Assembly: GCF_001517405.1 (NCBI RefSeq)
Contig: NZ_LN907827.1
Location: 1,742,587 to 1,806,586 of the forward strand
Direction of reading: 5' to 3'
Length of the DNA stretch: 64,000 nt
Origin: Duffyella gerundensis
Lineage (GTDB): Bacteria; Pseudomonadota; Gammaproteobacteria; Enterobacterales; Enterobacteriaceae
Shown: piece after piece, positions 7,508 to 15,662 of the stretch
Layout: each line of letters begins with the position of its first letter
Position numbering within the stretch: position 1 is the stretch's first letter
Notes under the pieces: model-generated
Told to the model about the DNA's origin: nothing
The model's input: the letters and a program-made list of their open reading frames with translations, nothing else
Databases searched by the model: none
Translations under genes and position numbers: made by a program

Positions 7508-10110
7508 ACAGCACCTGCCCCTATTGCGGCGTCGGCTGCGGCGTGACGGTAACGTCGCGCGCGGGCGCAGTGCAGGTCAGCGGCGACGGCGAACATCCGG
7601 CTAATGCGGGTCGGCTCTGTGTGAAAGGCGCCGCGCTGGCCGACACGCTGGGCGAGACGGGCAGGTTGCGCTATCCCCATGTCAACGGCAGCCGCGTCAG
7701 CTGGGAGACCGCGCTCGACGCGGTAGCCAGCGGACTGCAGCAGGTCATTGACCAGCATGGCTCGCAGGCGGTGGCGTTTTACGCTTCCGGTCAGCTGCTG
7801 ACCGAAGATTATTATGTCGCTAACAAGCTGATGAAGGGATTTATCGGTGCGGGCAACATCGACACCAATTCGCGGCTCTGTATGGCCTCCGCGGTGGTGG
7901 GCTACAAGCGCGCTTTTGGCGCCGATGCCGTGCCGTGCAGTTATGCGGATCTCGATCATGCCGATCTGGTGATCCTCTGCGGTTCCAATACCGCCTGGGC
8001 GCACCCGGTGCTCTGGCAGCGGCTGGTGCAGGCGAAGCTGCAGCGGCCAGCGATGCAGGTGGTGGTGATCGATCCGCGCCGCACCGCCAGCTGTGATATC
8101 GCCGATGTGCATCTGGCGCTGCGTGCCGGCAGCGACGCCGCGCTGTTTAACGGTCTGCTGCACTGGCTGGCGCAGCAGGGCACCGACAGCAGCATGCTGC
8201 CGCATCTGGCGGATGTGCCCACAGCGCTTGATGCGGCCAGCGGCTGGTCGCCAGCGCAGGTGGCCGCGTACTGCCAGCTCAGCGAAGAGCAGGTCACGGC
8301 GTTTTATCGCGCCTTTGCCAGCCAGCGTAACGTGCTCACGCTCTACTGCATGGGGATTAACCAGTCCACCAGCGGCAGCGACAAGTGCAACGCCATCATT
8401 AACTGCCATCTGCTGAGTGGCAAAATTGGCCGTAACGGCAGCGGGCCGTTCTCGCTCACCGGCCAGCCAAACGCCATGGGCGGGCGTGAAGTCGGCGGGC
8501 TGGCGACTCAGCTGGCGGCGCACATGGATTTCAGCGCAGAGAACGTGGCACGCCTGCAGCGCTTCTGGGGCAGCGATCGGGTCGCGCAACAGCCGGGCCT
8601 CTCGGCGGTGGCGCTGTTTGATGCAGTAGCCCGCGGCGAGGTGAAGGCGATCTGGATCATGGGCACCAATCCAGCGGTATCGCTGCCGGAGGCCAGCCGC
8701 GTGCGCCAGGCGCTTGCCCATTGCCCGCTGGTGATCGTCTCTGATGTTGCTGCGCAGACGGATACCAGTGAGCTGGCGCATATCTGCCTGCCCGCAGCGG
8801 CCTGGGGCGAGAAAAATGGCACCGTGACCAACTCCGAACGCCGCATTTCTCGTCAGCGTGCCTTTGTGCCGCCGGTGGGCGAGGCGCGCCCGGACTGGTG
8901 GATCCTGGCGCAGGTGGCGCAACGGCTCGGTTTTCATCAGGCGTTTGCCTGGCACCATCCAGCGGAGATTTTTTGCGAGCATGCGGCGCTCTCCGGTTTT
9001 GAAAACCACGGCAGCCGCGCATTTGATATCAGCGGGCTGGCCTCGCTCTCGGTAGCGGAATGGGATCGCCTGCAGCCGGTGCAGTGGCCGGTTAACGCCA
9101 GCGCACCGCAGGGCACCGCGCGCCTGTTCAGCGATCGGCGCTTTTTTCATCCCGACGGCCGCGCCCGACTGATTGCGGTGACGCCGCGGCTGCCGCTCGC
9201 CGCCTGCACGACCGCGTATCCGCTGCTGCTTAACACCGGCCGCATTCGCGATCAGTGGCATACCATGACGCGCACCGGCCAGGTTCCGCGCCTGATGCAG
9301 CACGTCAGCGAGCCGTATGTGGCGATGCATCCGCAGGACGCAGCGGATTATCAGCTACAGGCGCGGGATTTGGTACGCGTGCAGTCGTCGCAGGGTTGGA
9401 TGATCGCCCGCGCGGTGCTGACTGACGATCAGCCGGTGGGCACGCTGTTTGCGCCGATGCACTGGAATTGCCAGTTTGCGGCACAGAGCAGCGTGGGCGC
9501 GCTGGTAGCGGCGCAGGTCTGTCCGCTTTCCGGTCAGCCGGAGAGCAAACAAACCGCAGTGCAGATTGCGCGCTGGCACAGTCACTGGCAGGGCACGCTG
9601 TTTTCTCGTGACAATGTCACTTTTCCCGACGGCGTATGGTGGAGCCGTATTCCCCATACGCATGCGACGCGCTATCAGCTGGCTGGCAGCGGTCCACTAT
9701 CCGCACTGCTTAGCGCACTCGATCTCAACGATATGGCCTGTCAACGCATGGAAGGCACAAACGAATTACGCCTGCTGGCCTGGCATGATGGCGAGCTAAT
9801 GCTGGCGCTGTGGCTGGGCCCGCGGGTGCCAGAGCTTGATTTGGCATTCATTGATGCGGCTTTCGCCTCGCCACCAACCCGCGCCGCCGATCGCCATGCG
9901 CTGCTCGGTGGTCGCGCTGCCGAGCGTGAGAACGCCGGGCGCACCGTTTGTAGCTGCTTTGGTACCGGCGAACAGACCATTTTGTGTGCGGTCGCCGCTG
10001 GCGACAACAGCCTGGCCGCACTGGGGGCGCGCCTCAAATGCGGCACTAACTGCGGCTCCTGCATTCCTGAACTTAAACAGCTGATTGCGCGCTTTCCTGC
10101 GCACGCCTGA
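7504..10110 (+). CDS. nasA: Assimilatory nitrate reductase catalytic subunit (Mo-bisMGD, 4Fe-4S, Bfd-like domain)
   Basis: Molybdopterin oxidoreductase of 868 residues. The N-terminal 4Fe-4S ligands are C5, C8, C12 and C39 (CPYCGVGC ... RLC). The central region carries Mo-bisMGD-binding motifs (SRLCMASAVVGYKRAFG, SGKIGRNGSGPFSLTGQPN, IMGTNPAVS), and the molybdopterin-dinucleotide-binding fold follows near LLLNTGRIRDQWHTMTRTG. The C-terminus adds a Bfd-like 2Fe-2S domain (CSCFG ... KCGTNCGSC), typical of bacterial NasA that takes electrons from NasC. It reduces nitrate to nitrite in the cytoplasm. The start overlaps the nasCB stop (ATGA), and no signal peptide is present. Confidence 0.95.
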   Translation: MNSTCPYCGVGCGVTVTSRAGAVQVSGDGEHPANAGRLCVKGAALADTLGETGRLRYPHVNGSRVSWETALDAVASGLQQVIDQHGSQAVAFYASGQLLTEDYYVANKLMKGFIGAGNIDTNSRLCMASAVVGYKRAFGADAVPCSYADLDHADLVILCGSNTAWAHPVLWQRLVQAKLQRPAMQVVVIDPRRTASCDIADVHLALRAGSDAALFNGLLHWLAQQGTDSSMLPHLADVPTALDAASGWSPAQVAAYCQLSEEQVTAFYRAFASQRNVLTLYCMGINQSTSGSDKCNAIINCHLLSGKIGRNGSGPFSLTGQPNAMGGREVGGLATQLAAHMDFSAENVARLQRFWGSDRVAQQPGLSAVALFDAVARGEVKAIWIMGTNPAVSLPEASRVRQALAHCPLVIVSDVAAQTDTSELAHICLPAAAWGEKNGTVTNSERRISRQRAFVPPVGEARPDWWILAQVAQRLGFHQAFAWHHPAEIFCEHAALSGFENHGSRAFDISGLASLSVAEWDRLQPVQWPVNASAPQGTARLFSDRRFFHPDGRARLIAVTPRLPLAACTTAYPLLLNTGRIRDQWHTMTRTGQVPRLMQHVSEPYVAMHPQDAADYQLQARDLVRVQSSQGWMIARAVLTDDQPVGTLFAPMHWNCQFAAQSSVGALVAAQVCPLSGQPESKQTAVQIARWHSHWQGTLFSRDNVTFPDGVWWSRIPHTHATRYQLAGSGPLSALLSALDLNDMACQRMEGTNELRLLAWHDGELMLALWLGPRVPELDLAFIDAAFASPPTRAADRHALLGGRAAERENAGRTVCSCFGTGEQTILCAVAAGDNSLAALGARLKCGTNCGSCIPELKQLIARFPAHA

Positions 10111-10124
10111 ACGAGGTAAATCTC

Positions 10125-10967
10125 ATGACGCAACAGATTGCTGGCATTAATACGCTTTTTCATATGCAGGGCGGCGACCAACCAGGCCGTGTGTCGCTGG
10201 TGGGTGCCGGACCGGGCGATCCCGATCTGCTGACGGTGAAGGCGCTGCGCCTGATTGAGCAGGCGAAAGTGGTGGTTTACGACCGGCTGGTGAGCGAAGC
10301 GGTGCTGGCGCTGCTGCCGGCGCAGGCGCTGGCGATTGACGTGGGTAAATCACCAGGCTGCCACGGCATGAAGCAGCAGGATATCAATCAGCTGATGGTG
10401 GATCTGGCGCGCGGCGGTCACGACGTGGTTCGGCTGAAAGGGGGCGATCCCTTTGTTTTTGGTCGCGGCGGAGAGGAGATGCAGGCGCTGCAGCAGGCGG
10501 GTATCGACTGGCAGGTTGTGCCGGGCATTACCGCCGCGGTGGGCTGCGCGGCGGCCACCGGCATTCCGCTGACGCATCGTGACATGGCGCAGTCGGTACG
10601 TCTGATCACCGGCCACGGCAAGCAGGGCAAGCCGCAGATGGATTATCACAGCCTGAGCGATGCGCGGCAGACGCTGGTGTTTTACATGGGGTTGAGCTGG
10701 TGCGGCGAACTGGCACATCAGCTCAGCCAGGCGGGCCGCAGCGCTCAGACGCCGGTGGCGATCGTTGAACGCGGTACGCGGCCTGAGCAACGCACGCTGG
10801 TAACCACCCTTGAGGAGCTTGCCGACACGGTAAGCAGAGAGCAGGTGCAGTCGCCCGCGTTGCTGATTGTCGGTGAGGTGGTAAACCTTTACATAGCACC
10901 CGCAACGCCCCGTGCCGCGCCTGCTGCCGCGCCGCACAACATTGATAGCGCGCTTATTATGTCGTAA
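10125..10967 (+). CDS. cobA: Uroporphyrinogen-III C-methyltransferase (SUMT, CobA/CysG C-terminal type)
   Basis: Stand-alone SUMT of 280 residues, without the CysG dehydrogenase/chelatase half. Family motifs are VGAGPGDPDLLTVKAL near the N-terminus, VYDRLVS, VRLKGGDPFVFGRGGEE, PGITAAVGCAA and a C-terminal AllIVGEVV-type segment. It transfers two methyl groups from S-adenosylmethionine to uroporphyrinogen III to give precorrin-2, the siroheme precursor. As the last gene of the nas operon (14 bp after nasA, RBS GAGG at 10112-10115) it probably boosts siroheme supply for the nitrite reductase domain of NasCB. A separate full-length CysG presumably exists elsewhere. Confidence 0.9.
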   Translation: MTQQIAGINTLFHMQGGDQPGRVSLVGAGPGDPDLLTVKALRLIEQAKVVVYDRLVSEAVLALLPAQALAIDVGKSPGCHGMKQQDINQLMVDLARGGHDVVRLKGGDPFVFGRGGEEMQALQQAGIDWQVVPGITAAVGCAAATGIPLTHRDMAQSVRLITGHGKQGKPQMDYHSLSDARQTLVFYMGLSWCGELAHQLSQAGRSAQTPVAIVERGTRPEQRTLVTTLEELADTVSREQVQSPALLIVGEVVNLYIAPATPRAAPAAAPHNIDSALIMS

Positions 10968-10972
10968 GCTGC

Positions 10973-10999
10973 CGAAGCGGCACGCTGTCGCTTCGCCTT
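10973..10999 (+). terminator. Possible weak terminator of the nas operon
   Basis: CGAAGCG (10973-10979) pairs with CGCTTCG (10989-10995) across a 9-nt loop, followed only by CCTTT. It starts five bases after the cobA stop. The poor T-tract makes it a weak call. Confidence 0.4.
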
Positions 11000-11073
11000 T
11001 CAGATATTTCCTGCAATTCAAGACCTGTCCTGGTGGTCAGGCCCCTGTACTGAGGTATGTTTGACTTTTTTGT

Positions 11074-12564
11074 ATGTCGTCCCGCTGTATGGACAGAAAA
11101 ACGTTAACGCACCCTATGGAAAATTGCGCTACACCCAAAATGTTATCGCGCGCGTCGCTGACCGCGCTGCTGTTTACCTTGGCCCCGCCTGACGTGCACG
11201 CGCTGCAAAGCGAGACGCGGGTTGCCCCTTATCCTTTTGATAATCCTGCTCGCTTCAGCGAAAGCGCCGATCGGCTGCCCGATCTCGGCAGCGCCGCCAG
11301 CGACAGTGACTTCTCTACCCGTTTAGCCACTATTGCGAAAAGCATTGGCGAAGCCAGCCAGAATGCCAGCAGTGACAGCTCGCTGGGCGATCAGGCGGGC
11401 ATCTGGGCGTTTAATCATTTCCGTGATGAAGTGGCCAGCCGGGTGGAAAACGAGGGCAGGTCGATGCTTTCGCCTTACGGCAACGCTGAAATGAGCCTGC
11501 AGATTGACCGCCTCGGCAACCTCAGCGGCAGCAAAGCGCAGCTGTTTACCAGCTGGGCGGAAAAATACAATTATCTGACCTTTAGCCAGGTGGGCGTGAC
11601 CCAGCAGGATGAGCATCTGCTGGCCAATATCGGCGCCGGACAGCGCTGGACGGTAGGCAACTGGCTGCTGGGTTACAACGCGTTTCTTGACCGTTCGATC
11701 GATGACGGTCAACAGCGCGCCTCGCTGGGCACCGAGGCGTGGGGCGATTTTCTGCGTTTCTCGGCGAACTACTATCAGCCGCTGGGCGGCTGGCGCAACC
11801 AGAGCAGCCAGCAACAGCAGCGCATGGCGCGCGGCTATGACATCACCACGCAGGGCTATCTGCCTTTTTATCGTCATATCGGCATGTCGCTGAGTTGGGA
11901 GCGCTATCTCGGCAACGGCGTTGATCTGTTTAATAACGGCAGCCGCTATGATAATCCCTCGGCGCTGAAGTTTGGTCTGAACTATACGCCGGTGCCGCTG
12001 GTTACCCTTTCCGCCAGTCACAAAGAGGGCAGCGGCGGACAGTCGCAGGATCAGCTCGGCCTGAAGCTTAACTATCGTTTCGGCGTGGCGCTGGAACAGC
12101 AGCTCTCGGCCAGCAACGTCGCCAAAGTGCGATCGTTGCGCGGCAGCCGCTATGATAACGTGGAGCGCAGTGATACGCCGGTGCTGGAGTTTCGCCAGCG
12201 TAAAAACCTGTCGGTGTTTCTTGCTACGCCGCCGTGGCAGCTGAATCCGGGCGAAACCCTGCCGCTGAAGCTGCAGGTGCGCGCCAGTAATGCGGTGAAG
12301 CAGGTGAGTTGGCAGGGCGACACGCAGGCGCTGAGCCTGACGCCGCCGGCCAATAACAGTGATGTGCAGGGCTGGAGTATTATTATGCCGCAGTGGGACA
12401 GCACGCCCGGTGCCAGCAATGAGTATCGCCTGTCGGTGACGGTGGAAGATGCGCAACAGCAGCGCGTCACCTCGAACTGGATTACCTTAAAGCTGGCCCC
12501 GCCGATGACGCTCCAGCAGACCGACAATTTCGATCTGCTGGCACCTGCATCAATGCACCTTTAA
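11074..12564 (+). CDS. ychO: Inverse-autotransporter beta-barrel protein, intimin/invasin family (YchO-like)
   Basis: Up to 496 residues. After an N-terminal hydrophobic signal segment (around SRASLTALLFTLAPPDVHA) comes the intimin/invasin beta-domain: SRVENEGRSMLSPYGNAEM, the conserved NIGAGQRW, LLGYNAFLD and LKFGLNYTPVPLVTLSASHK. About 130 C-terminal residues follow with one Ig-like segment and no adhesive repeat array. It should sit in the outer membrane and expose a short passenger. YchO lies beside narL in E. coli, so a nitrate-gene neighbour is reminiscent. The start is uncertain: 11074, 11116 or 11140 lack clear RBSs, and the last would still leave a signal peptide. A strong terminator lies 85 bp downstream, inside the facing gene. 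Confidence 0.82.
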   Translation: MSSRCMDRKTLTHPMENCATPKMLSRASLTALLFTLAPPDVHALQSETRVAPYPFDNPARFSESADRLPDLGSAASDSDFSTRLATIAKSIGEASQNASSDSSLGDQAGIWAFNHFRDEVASRVENEGRSMLSPYGNAEMSLQIDRLGNLSGSKAQLFTSWAEKYNYLTFSQVGVTQQDEHLLANIGAGQRWTVGNWLLGYNAFLDRSIDDGQQRASLGTEAWGDFLRFSANYYQPLGGWRNQSSQQQQRMARGYDITTQGYLPFYRHIGMSLSWERYLGNGVDLFNNGSRYDNPSALKFGLNYTPVPLVTLSASHKEGSGGQSQDQLGLKLNYRFGVALEQQLSASNVAKVRSLRGSRYDNVERSDTPVLEFRQRKNLSVFLATPPWQLNPGETLPLKLQVRASNAVKQVSWQGDTQALSLTPPANNSDVQGWSIIMPQWDSTPGASNEYRLSVTVEDAQQQRVTSNWITLKLAPPMTLQQTDNFDLLAPASMHL

Positions 12565-12708
12565 TCCCGCCGCGGTCATCATCAGCCGGAACAGCGAGGC
12601 GACCACAAACAGGGCGAGCACGCTGCCCACCCAGATCGCCACCAGCCAGAACAGCCGCTTCGCCAGCGGCTGTTTTTTTACGCCCGCTTTTAAGGGTTGG
12701 ATGCGCAT
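12550..12708 (-). CDS. DUF2474 small membrane protein of the cioAB-type oxidase operon
   Basis: This 52-codon frame starts at ATG 12708-12706 behind AGGAG and lies 11 bp downstream of cioB on the same strand. The product has a basic N-terminus (MRIQPLKAGVKKQPLAKR) and one transmembrane helix (LFWLVAIWVGSVLALFVVAS). Its size, position and composition match DUF2474 proteins encoded after cydB/cioB, thought to be CydX/CydS-like accessory subunits of bd oxidases. The last 15 bp overlap the 3' end of the convergent invasin-like gene. The gene is easily missed because of its length. Confidence 0.82.
   Translation of the reverse strand: MRIQPLKAGVKKQPLAKRLFWLVAIWVGSVLALFVVASLFRLMMTAAGLKVH
12650..12679 (+). 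terminator. Intrinsic terminator of the invasin-like gene, embedded antisense in the DUF2474 gene
   Basis: AACAGCCGC (12650-12658) pairs perfectly with GCGGCTGTT (12666-12674) over a 7-nt loop, followed by seven Ts (12673-12679). It is oriented to stop plus-strand transcription from the invasin-like gene. On the other strand the same bases encode residues around KKQPLAKRLF of the DUF2474 protein. Confidence 0.85.
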
Positions 12709-12719
12709 CGTCGCTCTCC

Positions 12720-13733
12720 TCAGTGATAGCCGTGGTCAGGATTAATTTTGCCGCGGAACACGTAGTAGCTCCAGAAGGTGTAAACCAGAATCAGCGGAAT
12801 GATCAGCAGCGCACCGACCAGCATAAAGCCCTGGCTTTGCGGCGGCGATGAGGCGGCGCGGAAGCTGATGTCCGGCGGAATCAGGTTTGGCCAGATGCTG
12901 ATGCCAAGGCCGCTGAAGCCGAGAAATACCAGCGCCAGCGTCAGGATAAATGGCGTGTAATGCAGCGTTTCATTCCACGCGCTGCGCCACAGCGCCAGCG
13001 AAACCAGCACCACCAGCACCGGCACCGGCAGGAAGAACCACAGGTTCGGCTGGGTAAACCAGCGGTCGGAAATCGCCTGATGGCTCAGCGGCGTCCAGAT
13101 ACTGACGATGCCCATCACCACCAGCAGGGCGATCAGCAGCGGACGCGCCAGTTTGCGCATGGTTTGCAGCAGGTCGCCTTCGGTTTTGATGATCAGCCAG
13201 CTGCAGCCGAGCAGCGCATAGGCGATGGTCAGGCCCACGCCGCAAAACAGGCTGAACGGCGAAATCCAGTCAAACACCGAACCGGCCCAGACGCGGCCTT
13301 CCACCGGGATACCGTCGAGAAACGCCCCCAGCACAATGCCCTGAGAAAACGTCGCCAGCAGCGAGCCGCCGATAAACGAGAGATCCCAGAACGGCCGGTG
13401 TGACACCGTGGCCTTGAAGCGAAATTCAAAGGCGACGCCGCGGAAAATCAGGCCGATTAGCATCATGGTTAGCGGAATCGCCAGCGCATCAAGGATCACC
13501 GAATAGGCCAGCGGGAAGGCGCCAAACAGCCCGGCACCGCCCATCACCAGCCAGGTTTCGTTACCGTCCCAAACCGGCGCCACGGTGTTCATCATCACGT
13601 CACGATCGTGATCGTCGCGCACCATCGGATAGAGCAGGCCGATGCCAAGGTCAAAACCGTCCATCACCACGTACATCATGATGCTGAACACAATAATGAT
13701 GAACCAGATAAGCGGAAGATCGATGCCCATCAT
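12720..13733 (-). CDS. cioB: Cytochrome bd-type (cyanide-insensitive) quinol oxidase subunit II
   Basis: Integral membrane protein of 337 residues of the CydB/CioB family, beginning MMGIDLPLIWFIIIVF with VMDGFDLGIGLLYP and PVWDGNETWLVMGGAGLFGAFP. About eight to nine helices are visible. The length is close to Pseudomonas CioB (about 335) and shorter than E. coli CydB (379), supporting the CIO class. The start overlaps the cioA stop by four bases, indicating coupling. It partners with CioA to reduce oxygen to water with quinol in the inner membrane. Confidence 0.93.
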   Translation of the reverse strand: MMGIDLPLIWFIIIVFSIMMYVVMDGFDLGIGLLYPMVRDDHDRDVMMNTVAPVWDGNETWLVMGGAGLFGAFPLAYSVILDALAIPLTMMLIGLIFRGVAFEFRFKATVSHRPFWDLSFIGGSLLATFSQGIVLGAFLDGIPVEGRVWAGSVFDWISPFSLFCGVGLTIAYALLGCSWLIIKTEGDLLQTMRKLARPLLIALLVVMGIVSIWTPLSHQAISDRWFTQPNLWFFLPVPVLVVLVSLALWRSAWNETLHYTPFILTLALVFLGFSGLGISIWPNLIPPDISFRAASSPPQSQGFMLVGALLIIPLILVYTFWSYYVFRGKINPDHGYH

Positions 13734-15166
13734 TCGCTCCTTTTAAGCTGATCTTTGGAAGGGTGATCGAGCGCCTCATCGGCCGCCGACAGAGGACGTG
13801 CTGGCGTACGCGCCTGGCCAGGGCCGCCCGATGGCGGATGGTCGACGTAAGGCTGCGGACCCCGGCCAACCAGCTTGAGCAGGTAGACCGTGCCGACGCC
13901 AAATACCGAGCAGTAAACAATCAGGAAGGCGAGCAGGCTCAGCGACATATGCAGCGTGCCGTGATTGGAAACCGCGTCGCGGGTGCGCAGCAAACCGTAA
14001 ACCACCCACGGCTGACGACCCACTTCGGTGGTGAACCAGCCGGCGAGAATGGCTAGCAGGCCGGAGGGGCCCATCAGCAGCACAAAGCGGTGGAACAGCC
14101 GCTGATCGTAAAGTTTACGGCGCAGGCGCAGCACCAGGCTCCAGACGCCCGCGGTGATCATCAGCAGGCCCAGCGCCACCATAATGCGGAACGACCAGAA
14201 CACCACCGGTGAAAACGGCCGCTCATCTTTTGGAAAGCTGCTCAGCGCGGGAATTTGCTTGTCGAGACTGTGGGTCAAAATGATGCTGCCGAGGTAGGGC
14301 AACTCCACCGCATATTTGGTCTCTTCGGCCTGCATATCGGGCAGGCCAAACAGGATCAGCGGAGAGGGTTCGCCCGGCGTGTTATGCCAGTGGCCTTCGA
14401 TAGCAGCGATCTTCGCGGGCTGATGCTCCAGCGTGTTCAGACCGTGCGCATCGCCAATACCCGCCTGAATCGGCGCGACGATCAGCGCCATCCACATCGC
14501 CATTGAGAACATACGCTTCACCGCCGGGGTCTTGTTGCCGTGCAGCAGATGCCACGCCGCGGAAGAGCCCACAAAAAAAGCAGCAGCCAGAAACGAGGCG
14601 GTTGCCATGTGCATCAGGCGATAAGGGAAAGAGGGATTGAACACCACCTTGAACCAGTCAACCGGGATCAGCTGATTGTTGACGATTTCATAGCCCTGCG
14701 GCGTGTGCATAAAGCTGTTGGAGGCGAGGATCCAGAAGGTCGACATCAGCGTGCCGAGCGCTACCATGCAGGTGGAGAAAAAATGCAGCCCCGGTCCCAC
14801 GCGGTTCCAGCCAAACATCATTACGCCCAGAAAGCCCGCTTCAAGGAAGAAGGCGGTCAGCACTTCATAGGTTAATAGTGGACCGGTGATACTGCCGGCA
14901 AAAGCGGAGAAGCCGCTCCAGTTGGTACCAAACTGGTAGGCCATCACCAGCCCGGAGACCACGCCCATGCCGAAGTTAACGGCAAAAATCCTTAACCAGA
15001 AATGATAGAGATCGCGCCAGACGTCGTTACGGGTGCGCAACCAGCACGCCTCGACCACCATTAAAAAACTGGCGAGGCCGATGGTAATTGCCGGAAAGAT
15101 AATGTGAAACGACACCGTAAACGCGAATTGGATGCGAGCCAGTTCAAACGCGTCTAATCCAAACAT
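13730..15166 (-). CDS. cioA: Cytochrome bd-type (cyanide-insensitive) quinol oxidase subunit I
   Basis: Haem-bearing subunit of 478 residues, MFGLDAFELARIQFAFTVSFH. His21 and His186 align with the haem ligands His19 and His186 of E. coli CydA, and the oxygen-channel acidic segment TYEVLTAFFLEAGF (about 99-112) and GRQPW are present. It is much shorter than E. coli CydA (522), mainly because the quinol-binding Q-loop is short, a hallmark of the CIO subgroup. Together with cioB and the DUF2474 gene it forms a three-gene operon whose promoter must lie in 15167-15300. Such oxidases resist cyanide and work under low oxygen or respiratory stress. Substrate specificity is inferred. Confidence 0.93.
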   Translation of the reverse strand: MFGLDAFELARIQFAFTVSFHIIFPAITIGLASFLMVVEACWLRTRNDVWRDLYHFWLRIFAVNFGMGVVSGLVMAYQFGTNWSGFSAFAGSITGPLLTYEVLTAFFLEAGFLGVMMFGWNRVGPGLHFFSTCMVALGTLMSTFWILASNSFMHTPQGYEIVNNQLIPVDWFKVVFNPSFPYRLMHMATASFLAAAFFVGSSAAWHLLHGNKTPAVKRMFSMAMWMALIVAPIQAGIGDAHGLNTLEHQPAKIAAIEGHWHNTPGEPSPLILFGLPDMQAEETKYAVELPYLGSIILTHSLDKQIPALSSFPKDERPFSPVVFWSFRIMVALGLLMITAGVWSLVLRLRRKLYDQRLFHRFVLLMGPSGLLAILAGWFTTEVGRQPWVVYGLLRTRDAVSNHGTLHMSLSLLAFLIVYCSVFGVGTVYLLKLVGRGPQPYVDHPPSGGPGQARTPARPLSAADEALDHPSKDQLKRSE

Positions 15167-15318
15167 AGCTACCTCATGAAAACCTGTTGTTATCTGCCGT
15201 TATGCTGTGCTAACGGCTGCTCGATCAAGTGTAGTGGAGTTGCCTAAAGTGCCAGAAAAAAAGCATCGATAACAGATTCAATAATAAGACAATAAACTAT
15301 AACAGTTGCGTGTGCGGT

Positions 15319-15335
15319 TGCCCCATGATCGTGCA
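15319..15335 (+). promoter_or_regulatory. NtrC-like enhancer site upstream of astC
   Basis: TGCCCCATGATCGTGCA matches the 17-bp NtrC consensus at about 14 positions (one half-site GCCC instead of GCAC, the other GTGC intact). It lies some 260 bp upstream of the inferred ast start, a usable enhancer distance. Confidence 0.5.
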
Positions 15336-15481
15336 TGCTGGTCGAAAAGGGTGCATCAGCCGCCCTGTTATGGAAAGAAATCCCATCAGCGATCACAAAA
15401 GCAACAGATTATTCCGCCAGTGCATAATTTCTCTCTTTAATCTGCGGCAACATGGCCGCCTTCGGACCTTTATTCACTTTT

Positions 15482-15500
15482 TATGCATAAATTGTGCATA
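15482..15500 (+). promoter_or_regulatory. Possible ArgR box upstream of astC
   Basis: TATGCATAAATTGTGCATA is an AT-rich near-palindrome of ArgR-box size. ArgR stimulates ast expression in enteric bacteria. The match to the ArgR consensus is only partial, so this is tentative. Confidence 0.3.
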
Positions 15501-15563
15501 TCGTTGTGATGTAACTCATTGATTTTTGGTTTGTCGCTATAAAATATGCATTTTAACGCTGGC

Positions 15564-15579
15564 TGGCACGCCCTGTGCA
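15564..15579 (+). promoter_or_regulatory. Sigma-54 promoter of astCADBE
   Basis: TGGCAC-GCCCT-GTGCA has the GG (15565-15566) and GC (15577-15578) doublets at the correct distance and one mismatch to TGGCAC-N5-TTGCA. The start would lie near 15590, about 73 nt before astC. E. coli astC is transcribed by sigma-54 with NtrC under nitrogen limitation. Confidence 0.82.
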
Positions 15580-15662
15580 ATTCAGAATGGCGCTGTGCTC
15601 GTTAACATCATTAACAAATTTAAAACTTTCCATTCACTCTTTTGGTCAGCGTTGAGGTCACT

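Larger units (their letters stand above)
15167..15662. other. Divergent cioA/astC intergenic control region
   Basis: This 496-bp stretch holds no gene I can support. It contains the ast sigma-54 promoter (15564-15579), an NtrC-like site (15319-15335), an AT-rich near-palindrome resembling an ArgR box (15482-15500) and a TGTGA-N6-TCATT sequence at 15505-15520 that weakly resembles a CRP site. The first 130 bp should contain the cioA promoter, which I could not define. Confidence 0.6.

Noticed and set aside
7393..9330. 645-codon open frame on the minus strand
   Set aside because: It is the antisense shadow of nasA and the end of nasCB, caused by high GC codon bias. The translated product is Arg/His/Ala-rich without a recognisable domain, and nasA is certain.
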